A stretch of DNA of 64,000 nt from AV40 sp963817335 (GCA_963817335.1 CAWFNX010000005.1:620001-684000); one strand, 5' to 3'. Counted from the first letter of the stretch, positions 8,414 through 18,213 are shown. Notes: generated from the sequence alone by a model not told the origin. Program-made: numbers and translations.

Positions 8414-9100
8414 TCACTTGGCCAGGCCAGGGATAGCTGCCTTTTCATCGTTGTCCTTCGGGCCGTTGTGTTTGCCCTTAGTGCCCCAAAGATGAAACGT
8501 GTAGGTGAAAACGACATAGCCCATGATTCGGTCCGGATGGTAATTGGCGAAATAGATCGCCGGGTTCATTTGAAAATCCGGAGTGATGTTCCAGGTGAAT
8601 CCGATGGTAGATGAATTCTCCTTGCCGGTTTGGAAATCGACCTGCACCCGCCATTGTTTGTTGAAGTCGTAGGCGTAACCGAGGATCGCTTCGTTTTTGT
8701 AACCGGCGTGGATCCCGCCGACGATGAATTTATTGTGCTCTAAATAATAACCGGCTTCGATGTAGGGCTGAGGATCGACATGCTGGCGCGGCGACCAATT
8801 GGTGAATCCGATCGAAAGCAGGTAAGGTTCTTTCGTCAGAAGGCCTATCTCGGTTGCGAAAATTTCCTCATTCGGGTCGAAACCTTGGAAGACCGCGACT
8901 TCAGCCCACTTCGTGACTCCTAGCTCGGCCTGTAATTCATAGGGGTTCGCGATCCGCTTGTCCTGGATTTGCAAACTGGTTGAAAGATCGCCTTCGTCCT
9001 GCAGATCCGGGGTGACGATTTGGCTAAGACCTTTGGTCGTGGCAAGCGCGCGTGGCGCAATCAACATCGTGATGGACAAGATCAGGACGAGCCGTGTCAC
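8414..9100 (-). CDS. Secreted, possibly outer-membrane, protein
   Basis: I do not recognise a named family. From a GTG start at 9100 the product is 228 residues with a clear signal peptide (MTRLVLILSITMLIAPRALA, cut before TTKG). The mature part is rich in alternating aromatic/polar stretches such as WRVQVDFQTGKENSSTIGFT, PAIYFANYHPDRIMGYVVFTYTFHLW, as in small outer-membrane beta barrels. The GTG overlaps the mgtE stop codon (GTGA, 4 bp), so it is translationally coupled to mgtE; an ORF extending to 9307 exists only as an alternative frame of mgtE. The coupling suggests an envelope role linked to cation handling, which is inference. Confidence 0.65.
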   Translation of the reverse strand: MTRLVLILSITMLIAPRALATTKGLSQIVTPDLQDEGDLSTSLQIQDKRIANPYELQAELGVTKWAEVAVFQGFDPNEEIFATEIGLLTKEPYLLSIGFTNWSPRQHVDPQPYIEAGYYLEHNKFIVGGIHAGYKNEAILGYAYDFNKQWRVQVDFQTGKENSSTIGFTWNITPDFQMNPAIYFANYHPDRIMGYVVFTYTFHLWGTKGKHNGPKDNDEKAAIPGLAK

Positions 9101-10515
9101 AACAGCGTGCCGCGAAGAATGAACAGGGCGACGTTGAAGTAAATAACCAGGCCGGTGACGTCCACCAGGGTGGCGACGAACGGAGCCGATGAGGTTGCAG
9201 GATCGAGCCCGAGTCGACGCAGCAAAAACGGAAGCATCGCGCCGCCGATCGTTCCCCAGGTAACGACGCCGATGAGAGCAAGGCCGACGGTCAACGCGAC
9301 CAGCCAATGATACTGTCCATAATCGAAAATGTGGAGATACTGCCAGAGACTGATCCGGAAGAAGCCGATCGTTCCCAGAACCAAGCCAAGTGCGAACCCG
9401 GCTCGCAGTTCCTTAGCGACGACCCGGAACCAGTCGGCCAGGGTCAATTCGCCGAGAGCCATCGCCCGAATCACCAGCGTCGTCGCTTGCGAACCGGAAT
9501 TCCCGCCGCTGGAAATAATCAGCGGCAAAAACATGGCGAGGATGGCGGCCTTCTCGATCTCGCCGTTGTAACCCTGCATCGCGGTGGCGGTGAGCATTTC
9601 ACCGAGAAAGAGAATGATCAGCCAGGTCGCGCGTTTCTTGACCATTCGCAGGAACGGAATCGTAGTGTACGGCTCGTCCAACGCTTCCAAACCGCCGAGT
9701 TTCTGGATGTCTTCGGTGGCGGCTTCTTCGGCGACGTCGAGCATGTCGTCGCTGGTCACAATGCCGACGAGCACGCCGTTGGAATCCAAGACCGGCAAAG
9801 CCACCCGGTCATACTTTCGAAAGAGGTTGAGCGCATCTTCCTGCGTATCGCTCACCTTCAGCGAAACGAAATTGCGGTCGCGAATCTCACTGACATGGGT
9901 GCTCAGCGGCCGGAGTAGGAATTCGCGCATCCGCACGTCGTCGATCAATTTGTTGTGATCGTCGACCACGTAAATCATGTTCAACGTTTCGCTGTCACGG
10001 CCAAATTCGCGGACGAAATCGAGAACCTGTTGGACGGTCCAATCTTCGTTGACCGCGATGAAGTCTGGCGTCATCAATCGGCCGACGCTGCCTTCGGGAT
10101 AACCGAGGAGCGATTGCGCGACACGGCGTTCTTCCGGCGTGAGCAGCTTGATCAACTTGCGCGCTGCTTCGCTCGGCAATTCCTCAAGCAAGGCGGTACG
10201 GTCATCCGGCGACATCTCGTTGAGAATCGCAACCACCTGTTCGTGCGCCATTGCGCGCAACAGGTTCTGCTGCTCCTCGATTCCGATGTACTCGAAAACG
10301 TCCGCCGCGAGCGCGGCCGGCAACACCCGGAAAATAATGACCTGATCGTCTTCTGGAAGGTCGAGGATCACCTCGGCGATGTCGGCCGGCGGCCATTCCT
10401 TGAACAGCTCGCGCAGCCCATTGAAATCGCGCGCGTCAATCAGAGTTCTGATTTCAGGTGCTAAAAGTTTGCCGACCATATTGACGTCCGCGTGCGCGCC
10501 CGAGTTTTGTAACAT
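9097..10515 (-). CDS. mgtE: Magnesium transporter MgtE
   Basis: About 472 residues in the MgtE order: an N-terminal helical superhelix domain (PPADIAEVILDLPEDDQVIIF, with many LLEELPSEAARKLIKLL-type repeats), a pair of CBS domains (FIAVNEDWTVQQVLDFVRE and VALPVLDSNGVLVGIVTSDD), and a C-terminal membrane domain of five helices containing GGNSGSQATTLVIRAMALG, the Mg2+ pore signature. MgtE is a homodimeric Mg2+ channel gated by Mg2+ bound to the cytoplasmic domains. I chose the ATG at 10515; a GTG at 10545 and an ATG at 10479 are alternatives. It is divergent from the FadJ-like gene, with a 56-bp shared promoter region. Confidence 0.94.
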   Translation of the reverse strand: MLQNSGAHADVNMVGKLLAPEIRTLIDARDFNGLRELFKEWPPADIAEVILDLPEDDQVIIFRVLPAALAADVFEYIGIEEQQNLLRAMAHEQVVAILNEMSPDDRTALLEELPSEAARKLIKLLTPEERRVAQSLLGYPEGSVGRLMTPDFIAVNEDWTVQQVLDFVREFGRDSETLNMIYVVDDHNKLIDDVRMREFLLRPLSTHVSEIRDRNFVSLKVSDTQEDALNLFRKYDRVALPVLDSNGVLVGIVTSDDMLDVAEEAATEDIQKLGGLEALDEPYTTIPFLRMVKKRATWLIILFLGEMLTATAMQGYNGEIEKAAILAMFLPLIISSGGNSGSQATTLVIRAMALGELTLADWFRVVAKELRAGFALGLVLGTIGFFRISLWQYLHIFDYGQYHWLVALTVGLALIGVVTWGTIGGAMLPFLLRRLGLDPATSSAPFVATLVDVTGLVIYFNVALFILRGTLL

Positions 10516-10571
10516 TGCGCCGGAGCAAGAGCAATCGTTCCGCACTTGGAATTTGCAGGAAATAACCCTAT

Positions 10572-12632
10572 ATGAATGGGATGGCTTCGGTTGCTACGCG
10601 GTCCCTCATTCAGCGTGAAATCGGGGACGATCGGGTCTGTGTTTTGACGTTCGATCGACCCGAGTCGGGCGCGAATATTTTCGACGCCGCGACCATGAGC
10701 GAGCTAAGCGAACACTTGGACGCGATCGAACAGGACAATTCTCTGCGGGGATTAATTATCACCTCGGCGAAGAAATCGATTTTCATTGCCGGCGCCGACC
10801 TGAAGACCCTTTTGAAGCAGGCGCCGACCGGCGAGATGCGCGGTTTCATCGCTGAAGGGCAACGGGTTTTCAATCGGATCGCTGTGCTTAAAATCCCGAC
10901 GGTGGCCGCGATTCACGGCGCCTGCGCCGGGGGCGGTTACGAAGTCACGCTCGCTTGCGATTGGCGGGTCGCCTCGAACGAACCCGCGACCCGAATCGGA
11001 TTGCCTGAAACTACCTTGGGTTTGATTCCGGCCTGGGGCGGCAGCACGCGGTTGCCACGCCTGATTGGCGAAGAGAATGCCAGCGAAGTGATCTTGAAAG
11101 GAAAACTTTATTCAGCTGCGGCAGCATTGGATCTTGGATTGGTCGACGAAGTTGTACCGCGCGAACAGCTTCTCGATGCCGCGCGGAAAAAACTTGGCGA
11201 AGGCAAGCGGAGTCCGGGAACGGTTTCGTCGTCACAACCTACGACGCGATCTACTCCGGATCCAAAGTCTGCCCGCTCTCGCGCGCTTGGCGTTATCAAC
11301 ACTGGACGCGCCAATCCGATCGATGAATCGCTTCGTCTCGAATTAGAGGCGATCGTTGATCTTGGAAAAACGGAATCGACCCAGAATCTGATCCGGAATT
11401 TTTTCCTGGCCGAGAAATTCAAAAAGGGCACTTCGAGGGCTGAGTTTCCGAAAGTTGCGCACGCGGCCGTCATTGGAGCCGGGGTCATGGGTTCCGGTAT
11501 CGCCCAATGGCTCAGCTCGCGCGGCGTTACTGTTATTTTGCGCGACGTAAACCGTGAATTACTCGACCGCGGTCTGGCGAACATCGAGAAAATCTATGGC
11601 GACGCGGTGAAACGCGGGTTGATGACTGAAGAAAAAGCCGGCCAGGGTCGCTCGCGTATCGTGGCGTCGACCGCACCAATGGAGTTGCGCGACGTCCAGT
11701 TCATCGTCGAAGCCGCGTCGGAAAAGATGGAGATCAAAAAGGAAATCTTCCGTGAGTTGTCGATGCAGGCCGGACCCAAGACCATCGTGGCTACCAATAC
11801 CTCGGCTTTGCCGGTGAGCAACCTCGCTCATTGCACTGTTTCGCCCGATCACGTGATCGGTTTGCATTTCTTCAATCCGGTCAGCCGGATGAAGCTGGTT
11901 GAGGTCGTGATTGCCAAAGAAACATCTGAAGCAACCAAGGAACAATCGTTGGCCTTCGTTCGTCAGATTGCAAAGGTTCCAGTGGTGGTGCGGGATACCC
12001 CCGGATTTTTGGTGAATCGCGTTCTGTTCCCGTATTTGCTCGATGCGGCCGAACTTTTCGAAGCTGGTATTGAGGCGGAAAAGATCGACAGCGCGCTGAC
12101 CAAATGGGGAATGCCGATGGGGCCGTTGCGGTTGATCGACGAGATTGGCGTCGACGTTACAATCGACATCGCGGCTACGCTGGAAAAGGCCTACGGCAAA
12201 CGCGACCACGCGACCGCAATTCTGGCCAAGATGCGCGAATCGAAAATGCTCGGTCGTAAAACCGGCAGCGGTTTTTACAAATACGAAGGCAAGGCGCAAT
12301 CGCCTAACGAGTCGATTAATCAATGGCGACGGGCCAGCGATTCAAGAGGAGACGGCGACCTGGCCAATCGTTTGATGTTCCTGATGGTCAACGAAGCGGC
12401 GCGTTGCATGGAGGAGAAGGTCGTCGACTCGCCCGAGGACGCCGATTACGGGATGATTCTCGGCACCGGGTTCGCGCCGCATCGCGGCGGACCACTCCGG
12501 TTCGCGGAACATTTCGGGTTGAAAGAGATCGTCGATGAAATGAATCGCCTCGGTCAAACCGAAGAGAAGTTTCTGCCGTGCGAAATTCTCAAGAGGCACG
12601 CGCAAGACGGAACAAGATTCTATAAGTCATGA
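10572..12632 (+). CDS. FadJ/FadB-like enoyl-CoA hydratase/3-hydroxyacyl-CoA dehydrogenase
   Basis: A 686-residue bifunctional beta-oxidation enzyme. The crotonase domain (about 12-210) has the oxyanion-hole segments FIAGADLK at 71-78 and HGACAGGGYE at 115-124, with likely catalytic glutamates at 124 and 146 (LPETTLG). A low-complexity linker (211-255) follows. The NAD-binding domain has AAVIGAGVMGSGIA at 298-311, then the dimerisation domain with GLHFFNPVSRMKLVEVV. It hydrates trans-2-enoyl-CoA and oxidises the L-3-hydroxyacyl-CoA. The gene overlaps the acyl-CoA dehydrogenase start by 4 bp (ATGA), so the two steps are coupled. The start is the ATG at 10572; an ATG nine bases later is possible. 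Confidence 0.92.
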   Translation: MNGMASVATRSLIQREIGDDRVCVLTFDRPESGANIFDAATMSELSEHLDAIEQDNSLRGLIITSAKKSIFIAGADLKTLLKQAPTGEMRGFIAEGQRVFNRIAVLKIPTVAAIHGACAGGGYEVTLACDWRVASNEPATRIGLPETTLGLIPAWGGSTRLPRLIGEENASEVILKGKLYSAAAALDLGLVDEVVPREQLLDAARKKLGEGKRSPGTVSSSQPTTRSTPDPKSARSRALGVINTGRANPIDESLRLELEAIVDLGKTESTQNLIRNFFLAEKFKKGTSRAEFPKVAHAAVIGAGVMGSGIAQWLSSRGVTVILRDVNRELLDRGLANIEKIYGDAVKRGLMTEEKAGQGRSRIVASTAPMELRDVQFIVEAASEKMEIKKEIFRELSMQAGPKTIVATNTSALPVSNLAHCTVSPDHVIGLHFFNPVSRMKLVEVVIAKETSEATKEQSLAFVRQIAKVPVVVRDTPGFLVNRVLFPYLLDAAELFEAGIEAEKIDSALTKWGMPMGPLRLIDEIGVDVTIDIAATLEKAYGKRDHATAILAKMRESKMLGRKTGSGFYKYEGKAQSPNESINQWRRASDSRGDGDLANRLMFLMVNEAARCMEEKVVDSPEDADYGMILGTGFAPHRGGPLRFAEHFGLKEIVDEMNRLGQTEEKFLPCEILKRHAQDGTRFYKS

Positions 12633-14563
12633 AACCGCCCCTGGAAGCGCCAGAAAAACAAGTCGCGGAAGAAACCAGCGCGAAAGCGGAAAAACCGGCC
12701 GCAGTTTCCGTCATCGACACTTCCAAAATGTCGAAGGGCAAGCGTGATGCGCTCGAGCTCGCCGAGGCATCGCGGGATCCGCTGGACGAACGCGGTAGTT
12801 TCGCGAGCAACCTTTTCATCGGCCGTTACGATTTCAATCGGATCTATCCCTGGCCGGAACAGAGCGCGGAAGACCGCGAAGCGGGGAAAGAATTTCTCAC
12901 CAAGCTTGAAGACTATCTCCGGGAAAATGTGGACGCCGATGAGATCGATCGGAGTGGCGAGATCCCGCAGAAGAACATCGACGAACTTTTCGCGATGGGT
13001 GCTTTTGGAGTGAAAATTCCGAAGCAATACGAAGGACTCGGTTTATCGCAGGTCAATTATGGCCGGGCCGCGATGTTGCTCGGAAGCTGGGACGCGAACC
13101 TGACCGCATTGGTTTCCGCGCACCAGTCGATTGGAGTTCCACAGCCGTTGCTGCTGTTCGGCACCGACGAGCAGAAGAAAAAGTATTTGCCGCGGGTGGC
13201 CCGAAAGGAAATCTCAGCGTTCGCGCTGACCGAATGGAACGCAGGTTCCGATCCAGCCAACATGAGTTTGCGCGCGGATCCGACGGAAGATGGCTCCGCC
13301 TTCATTCTCAATGGCGAAAAACTTTGGTGCACGAACCTGATCAAGGCCGGCGTTTTGGTGGTGATGGCGGTGACGGCGCCAAAGATCGTCAACGGCCGAG
13401 AGCGCAAACAAATCACCGCGTTCATTGTCGATGTCGATTCGCCGGGACTGGAAATCACCTATCGCTGCCGGTTCATGGGATTGCGCGCGCTTTACAACGG
13501 CATTGTGAAATTCACCAATGTCCGGGTGCCGCGCGAAAACATGATCGCGAAAGAAGGTCAGGGATTGAAAGTCGCGCTGACCACGCTGAATACCGGCCGG
13601 CTCACCATTCCTGCCGCCTGTGTCGGATTGTCGAAGAAGCTCCTCGAAATCTGCCGGAAATGGGCCACCGAACGGATTCAATGGGGTGGACCGATCGGAA
13701 AACATTCGGCGATCGCCGGAAAAGTTGCCGACATGGCGGGCAACGTTTTCGCGATGGAAGCGATTACGTTTCTCACCTCGGGGTTGGTCGATCGCAAAGC
13801 GGGTGATCTGCGAATCGAAACCGCGATGTGCAAAATGTGGGCGACCGAGACAACCTGGAAAATTTCGGACGACGCGATGCAGGTCCGGGGCGGTCGCGGT
13901 TACGAAACAGCGCAATCGTTGAAAGGTCGCGGCGAAGAAGGCGTCCCGGTCGAACGATTCCTGCGCGACTGCCGGATCAACATGATTTTCGAAGGTTCGA
14001 GTGAGATCATGCGACTGTTCATTGCCCGCGAAGCGCTCGATCCGCATTTGAAAGTCGGCGGTGCGATTTTCAATACCACGCTTCCGATGTCGGAAAGGCT
14101 CAAGGCCGTTTTGACATCCGGAAAATTTTACGCCGGCTGGTACCCACGTCAGTGGTTCTCGACCGGTGCCGGCAACATCAAGGGACTCCATCGCGATTTG
14201 CAAAAGCACGTCGATTACGCGGCCCGCACCAGCAAGAAACTCGCGCGCGGATTGTTTCACGCGATGGCGCGGTTCGGCCCGAAACTGGACCGCGAGCAAT
14301 TGTTGTTATCGCGGTTCGTCGGCATTGCGACCGAGCTGTTCGCAATGAGCGCCAGCTGTTCGTTCGCTCAATACAAAATGGACCATGGCGAGTCCGCGGA
14401 CGAAGTGTTGTCGGTCGCGAATTATTTCTGCAATTCGGCTAAGGCGCGGATCGACCATCACTTTGCCGGAGCAGCGGAGAACGCAGACAAGGGCGGCTAC
14501 CAACTGACTCAGGAATTGATGGCTGGAAAGCATTCCAGCCTGCGGGAAGGGATTGTTAGGTAG
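12629..14563 (+). CDS. Acyl-CoA dehydrogenase, VLCAD/ACAD9-like large form
   Basis: A 644-residue FAD enzyme that makes the trans-2 double bond of acyl-CoA. An N-terminal extension (1-55, Lys/Ala/Glu rich) precedes the dehydrogenase core: FALTEWNAGSDPANMSLRA around 203-221, RGGRGYE near 427-433, and the base-containing MIFEGSSEIMRLFIA near 452-466, which matches the very-long-chain class in placing Glu in FEG. A C-terminal helical extension also fits VLCAD-type length. The last residues (AGKHSSLREGIVR) come from a hairpin at 14521-14540, and the stop codon lies within the following palindromic element. It is co-translated with the FadJ-like gene. Confidence 0.92.
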   Translation: MKPPLEAPEKQVAEETSAKAEKPAAVSVIDTSKMSKGKRDALELAEASRDPLDERGSFASNLFIGRYDFNRIYPWPEQSAEDREAGKEFLTKLEDYLRENVDADEIDRSGEIPQKNIDELFAMGAFGVKIPKQYEGLGLSQVNYGRAAMLLGSWDANLTALVSAHQSIGVPQPLLLFGTDEQKKKYLPRVARKEISAFALTEWNAGSDPANMSLRADPTEDGSAFILNGEKLWCTNLIKAGVLVVMAVTAPKIVNGRERKQITAFIVDVDSPGLEITYRCRFMGLRALYNGIVKFTNVRVPRENMIAKEGQGLKVALTTLNTGRLTIPAACVGLSKKLLEICRKWATERIQWGGPIGKHSAIAGKVADMAGNVFAMEAITFLTSGLVDRKAGDLRIETAMCKMWATETTWKISDDAMQVRGGRGYETAQSLKGRGEEGVPVERFLRDCRINMIFEGSSEIMRLFIAREALDPHLKVGGAIFNTTLPMSERLKAVLTSGKFYAGWYPRQWFSTGAGNIKGLHRDLQKHVDYAARTSKKLARGLFHAMARFGPKLDREQLLLSRFVGIATELFAMSASCSFAQYKMDHGESADEVLSVANYFCNSAKARIDHHFAGAAENADKGGYQLTQELMAGKHSSLREGIVR

Positions 14564-14611
14564 AGGCGGTTCACCGAACCGCCATGGCGATTGAGGTCAA
14601 TCGCCGCTACC
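14521..14611. repeat. Hairpin plus GGTAGAGGCGG...GCCGCTACC double-hairpin element
   Basis: GGCTGGAA-AGCA-TTCCAGCC (14521-14540) lies in the last codons of the dehydrogenase gene. The element at 14559-14611 has GGCGGTTC-GAACCGCC and GGCGATTG-CAATCGCC stems between GGTAG and CTACC ends and carries the stop codon. An almost identical copy is at 61434-61485. Confidence 0.8.
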
Positions 14612-14676
14612 TGAAACCACCTAGAATTGCCTCACGTAGGATGATGCTTGGCACTTCGGGTGCTTGAGAGAGGGCC

Positions 14677-15195
14677 GTGGCTGGTCTCGTTTTTCTCGCG
14701 ATTGGAGCAGTGTGCGCCTTAATTGGCCGGATTCTGCTCGTCGGCGCCGCTTTTGCGGTCAGCATTTGGTGGGGACTGGGCGTCTTTTTACCCTTTGGCC
14801 CGTTGCTGTTTCGCTTGAGTTATCCCGATGCGGCACCGACTTCGCGTTACTTCCGGCTTGCCGCGTTCCCGTGCTTTCTCGCCTTTTTTGTTTTTCAACC
14901 GGAAGGCCTTTCGGCGCTTCATCGCTATGACTTCTTAAAATCGGCAAAAGCGCAGGCGGCGCCGGCGGACAGCTATGCGATGGAAAAGTCCGACCTCGAG
15001 AAACGTTTGGTTGCGAACGATCGCGAATTGAAGCGGTTGGATGCCTGGAGCATCAAGTTGCGCCTGGAAAAACGCGACCTTCTACGGAGCGACGTAAAAG
15101 GAAACATTGCCTACAATGCCGAACGCGCGCAATACGAGGCTGATTTGGCAAAGGCGACGGCCGAAAAAAACGCGCTTTTTAGTCCGAAGAAGTAA
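14677..15195 (+). CDS. Unknown membrane protein with coiled-coil tail
   Basis: A 172-residue protein I cannot assign. The N-terminal half has two to three hydrophobic segments (about 2-32 and 36-56, with a weaker one at 66-82). Residues 95-170 are strongly charged and heptad-like (MEKSDLEKRLVANDRELKRLD...), predicted to form a cytoplasmic coiled coil. The start is GTG at 14677. It lies between the beta-oxidation pair and the lysine transaminase gene and is transcribed in the same direction, but nothing ties it to either pathway. Confidence 0.6.
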   Translation: MAGLVFLAIGAVCALIGRILLVGAAFAVSIWWGLGVFLPFGPLLFRLSYPDAAPTSRYFRLAAFPCFLAFFVFQPEGLSALHRYDFLKSAKAQAAPADSYAMEKSDLEKRLVANDRELKRLDAWSIKLRLEKRDLLRSDVKGNIAYNAERAQYEADLAKATAEKNALFSPKK

Positions 15196-15248
15196 TCCCC
15201 GATCCGACGCAGGTTGACCGGGTTCTGCGCTGAGATTACGATCAACGA

Positions 15249-16637
15249 ATGAGCATGCCGCCCATGCTTACCGAGGCGGCCCGCACCTCGCGGCCGCGTT
15301 TGAGTAAGAGTAAAAATAAAAAATCTGTCGACGCATCGCGCGTGCTTAACGTGCTCGAAGAGCACATCTTGCTCGACGGTTTCAAGATTGTTATTGATCT
15401 GGAAAAAAGCCGCGGCTCGTATCTCGTCGACGCCGCGACCGGACATCGCTTGATCGATCTTTACGGATTCTTCGGCTCAATGCCGGTCGGATTTAATCAC
15501 CCGTATTTCGACGAACCGGAAGTCCAACGCGATCTATTGCGGGCGGCTAAAGCGAAGGTCGCGAATTCAGATGTTTACTCGAAGGCCTACGCAAAATTTG
15601 TAGAGACGTTCGCCCGCGTTGCTGGAGTGCCACCGCTCGATCGTTATCTCTTCATTGAAGGAGGCGCGGCCGCTGTGGAGAACACGCTCAAGGCCGCGAT
15701 GGATTGGAAAGTCCGCAAAAACATGGCGGCCGGTCACGGGGAACGCGGCACTGAGATTTTGCATTTCCGCCACGCGTTCCACGGCCGGAGCGGCTACACC
15801 ATGAGCCTGACCAACACCGATCCGCGCAAGACGGATTTGTTCGCCAAGTTCGATTGGCCGCGAGTCTCCTGTCCGCATGTCGATTTTTCATTGCCCGAGT
15901 CGGAGCGCGAGAAAGACGTGATCGCGCGGGAAAAACGAGCCGCGCAGGAGATCCAAAGTTGGATTGCCAAGCGCGGGATCGACATTTGCGCGATCATTAT
16001 CGAGCCGATCCAGGGCGAGGGCGGCGACAATCATTTTCGCGGCGAATGGCTGAGGAAACTCCGCGAGATCTGCGACGAAAACGACATGCTCCTGATTTTC
16101 GACGAGGTACAATGCGGCATGGGCACAACCGGCAAGACGTGGTGCTGCCAGAATTTTGACGTGCTGCCCGATTTGATGGCGTTCGGAAAAAAAGCCCAGG
16201 TTTGCGGGATCATGGCCGGTCCGCGTCTCGATGAAGTGAAGGACAACGCGATTCGTTTGCCGAGCCGGTTGAATTCAACCTGGGGCGGCAACCTGACCGA
16301 TATGGTCCGATCCACCCATTACATGCAGATCATCGAATCGGAATTTCTGGTGGAGAACGCGGCCAAGGTCGGAGCGCATTTTCTGGAGCAATTGAAGGAA
16401 TTGCAACAATACGAGCCAATGATTTCCGCCGTGCGCGGCCGCGGTTTGTTCATTGCCTTCGATCTGCCCGATGGCAAAACGCGCGAGCGCTTCTGGAAAG
16501 GTCTCTACAATCTTGGCGTGTTGACGCTGCGTTCCGGGGAGCGTTCGATTCGGTTTCGCCCCGCCCTCGATATTACCTCCGAAGTTGTCGATGAAGCGAT
16601 CGGCTTGATCCGGCAGTATTGCCGGAAGCGAAAATAG
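15249..16637 (+). CDS. lat: L-lysine 6-transaminase
   Basis: A 462-residue PLP-dependent class III aminotransferase of the LAT type. It moves the epsilon amino group of lysine to 2-oxoglutarate, yielding 2-aminoadipate 6-semialdehyde and glutamate. The LAT hallmark FIEGGAAAVENTLKAAMDWK lies at 135-154, the PLP-phosphate/aspartate region LLIFDEVQCGMGTTG at 281-295 (Asp285 to the pyridine nitrogen), and the Schiff-base lysine in LMAFGKKAQVCG (Lys314 by family alignment). The first 30 residues are a Ser/Lys-rich extension. It is followed two bases later by the semialdehyde dehydrogenase gene, which uses its product, giving strong context support. Confidence 0.92.
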   Translation: MSMPPMLTEAARTSRPRLSKSKNKKSVDASRVLNVLEEHILLDGFKIVIDLEKSRGSYLVDAATGHRLIDLYGFFGSMPVGFNHPYFDEPEVQRDLLRAAKAKVANSDVYSKAYAKFVETFARVAGVPPLDRYLFIEGGAAAVENTLKAAMDWKVRKNMAAGHGERGTEILHFRHAFHGRSGYTMSLTNTDPRKTDLFAKFDWPRVSCPHVDFSLPESEREKDVIAREKRAAQEIQSWIAKRGIDICAIIIEPIQGEGGDNHFRGEWLRKLREICDENDMLLIFDEVQCGMGTTGKTWCCQNFDVLPDLMAFGKKAQVCGIMAGPRLDEVKDNAIRLPSRLNSTWGGNLTDMVRSTHYMQIIESEFLVENAAKVGAHFLEQLKELQQYEPMISAVRGRGLFIAFDLPDGKTRERFWKGLYNLGVLTLRSGERSIRFRPALDITSEVVDEAIGLIRQYCRKRK

Positions 16638-16639
16638 AA

Positions 16640-18175
16640 ATGCAATCCGTCTTCGAGAAACTCGCGCTCAGCGAGGAAAATTCAGGCGTCTTCGATGGTA
16701 ACTGGCGCGGCGGTGGCGCGAAGATCGATAAGATCTCGCCGATCGATGGAGCAAAATTGGCGTCCATTAGTACCGCATCGGACGACGATTACAAAACTAC
16801 AATCGCGCGGGCGCAGGAGGCGTTTGAGAAATGGAGAAAAACTCCGGGGCCCGTGCGGGGTGACACAGTGCGACGGCTCGGCAATGCGCTTCGCGATCTG
16901 AAACACGAGCTCGGTCAGCTCGTTACCCTCGAGACCGGCAAAATCATCGCCGAAGGCGAGGGCGAAGTGCAGGAGATGATCGACATCTGTGATCTCGCGG
17001 TCGGCCAATCGCGAATGCTTTACGGCCTGACCATCCAATCAGAGCGACCAAGTCATCGCTTGATGGAGCAATGGCATCCTCTCGGATTGGTCGCGGTGAT
17101 TAGCGCTTTTAATTTTCCAGTGGCGGTTTGGTCGTGGAACGCGGCGCTCGCGGCTGTTTGTGGCGACGCGACGATTTGGAAACCCTCTGAGAAGACTCCG
17201 CTTACCGCAATCGCCGTTACCAAAATCGCGGAGCGCGTTTGTCGCGATACCGGCGCCGATCCGGCGATTTTCAGTTTGTTGATCGGGGATCGAAAAAGCG
17301 TCGGTGAGAAACTGGCGAATGATCCACGCGTTCCTTTGATTTCGGCGACCGGTTCAGTCGCGATGGGTTTGAACGTCGCGAAAACGGTGCACGGTCGCCT
17401 TGGCAAAACCATCATGGAGCTCGGCGGTAATAACGCGCTGATCGTCAGCCCGACCGCCGACCTCGAGATGGCGACGCAATCAATTTTCTTCGGCGCGGTT
17501 GGAACCGCCGGCCAACGTTGCACTTCGACCCGGCGGGTGATCGCCCACGAATCGGTCGCTGATAAACTGCGCTCGAAACTATTGAGCGCTTACAAATCGC
17601 TCCCGATTGGAGATCCGCTCGACCGAAAAACGTTGATGGGACCGTTGATCGACAAGCATGCGGTTGACATGGTGCAGGATTCGATCCAAAAACTGAAAGA
17701 CGAAGGCGGCGAAGTTCTTTACGGCGGGGAGCGAATGGATCTTCCGGGCGGCTGCTACATGAAGCCGTGTGTGGCAAAGGCGAAGCCGAATTTCAAAATC
17801 GTTCACGAAGAAACCTTTGGCCCGCTGCTTTATTTGCTGACCTACCGCGATTTTGATGAAGCGATCGCAATCCAAAACGGTGTCCCCCAGGGCCTGACCA
17901 GTTCAATTTTTACCAACGACGTGCGCGAAGCCGAGAAATTCGTCAGCGCAGTCGGAAGCGATTGCGGCATCGCGAACGTGAATACCGGAACGAGCGGCGC
18001 GGAGATTGGCGGCGCGTTCGGCGGCGAGAAAAATACCGGCGGCGGCCGCGAGAGCGGCAGTGATTCGTGGAAGAGCTACATGCGTCGCCAGACCAACACG
18101 ATCAACTTCTCCAACGAGCTCCCGCTGGCCCAGGGAATCGAGTTCGGCGCCGGTTCAGGAAGCGAAACGGTTTGA
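16640..18175 (+). CDS. ALDH7-type 2-aminoadipate semialdehyde dehydrogenase
   Basis: A 511-residue NAD-dependent aldehyde dehydrogenase of the ALDH7 (antiquitin/AmaB/Pcd) subfamily. Catalytic Glu is in ELGGNNALIV (residue 260) and catalytic Cys in GTAGQRCTSTRR (residue 294). The C-terminal VNTGTSGAEIGGAFGGEKNT and GRESGSDSWKSYMRRQTNT segments are diagnostic for ALDH7, which oxidises 2-aminoadipate 6-semialdehyde (or its cyclic piperideine form) to 2-aminoadipate. The ATG at 16640 is chosen because the longer TTG start at 16619 lies inside lat. Spacing after lat is two bases, so the pair acts as one lysine-degradation cassette. Confidence 0.9.
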   Translation: MQSVFEKLALSEENSGVFDGNWRGGGAKIDKISPIDGAKLASISTASDDDYKTTIARAQEAFEKWRKTPGPVRGDTVRRLGNALRDLKHELGQLVTLETGKIIAEGEGEVQEMIDICDLAVGQSRMLYGLTIQSERPSHRLMEQWHPLGLVAVISAFNFPVAVWSWNAALAAVCGDATIWKPSEKTPLTAIAVTKIAERVCRDTGADPAIFSLLIGDRKSVGEKLANDPRVPLISATGSVAMGLNVAKTVHGRLGKTIMELGGNNALIVSPTADLEMATQSIFFGAVGTAGQRCTSTRRVIAHESVADKLRSKLLSAYKSLPIGDPLDRKTLMGPLIDKHAVDMVQDSIQKLKDEGGEVLYGGERMDLPGGCYMKPCVAKAKPNFKIVHEETFGPLLYLLTYRDFDEAIAIQNGVPQGLTSSIFTNDVREAEKFVSAVGSDCGIANVNTGTSGAEIGGAFGGEKNTGGGRESGSDSWKSYMRRQTNTINFSNELPLAQGIEFGAGSGSETV

Positions 18176-18213
18176 AGGTGGATCGCGACCCTCCGGGCGC
18201 GATGGCATAATTC

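Noticed and set aside
8414..9307. Longer start (9307) for the secreted protein gene
   Set aside because: The extra 69 residues are a shadow of mgtE; the GTG at 9100 gives a clean signal peptide and a GTGA overlap.
11559..12323. Long open frame (254 codons) antisense to the FadJ-like gene
   Set aside because: No recognisable domain; the opposite strand is a well-supported enzyme.
13214..14299. Long open frame (361 codons) antisense to the acyl-CoA dehydrogenase gene
   Set aside because: Composition is Arg/His/Phe-rich with no domain, and the plus-strand frame encodes a clear enzyme; typical GC-rich shadow frame.
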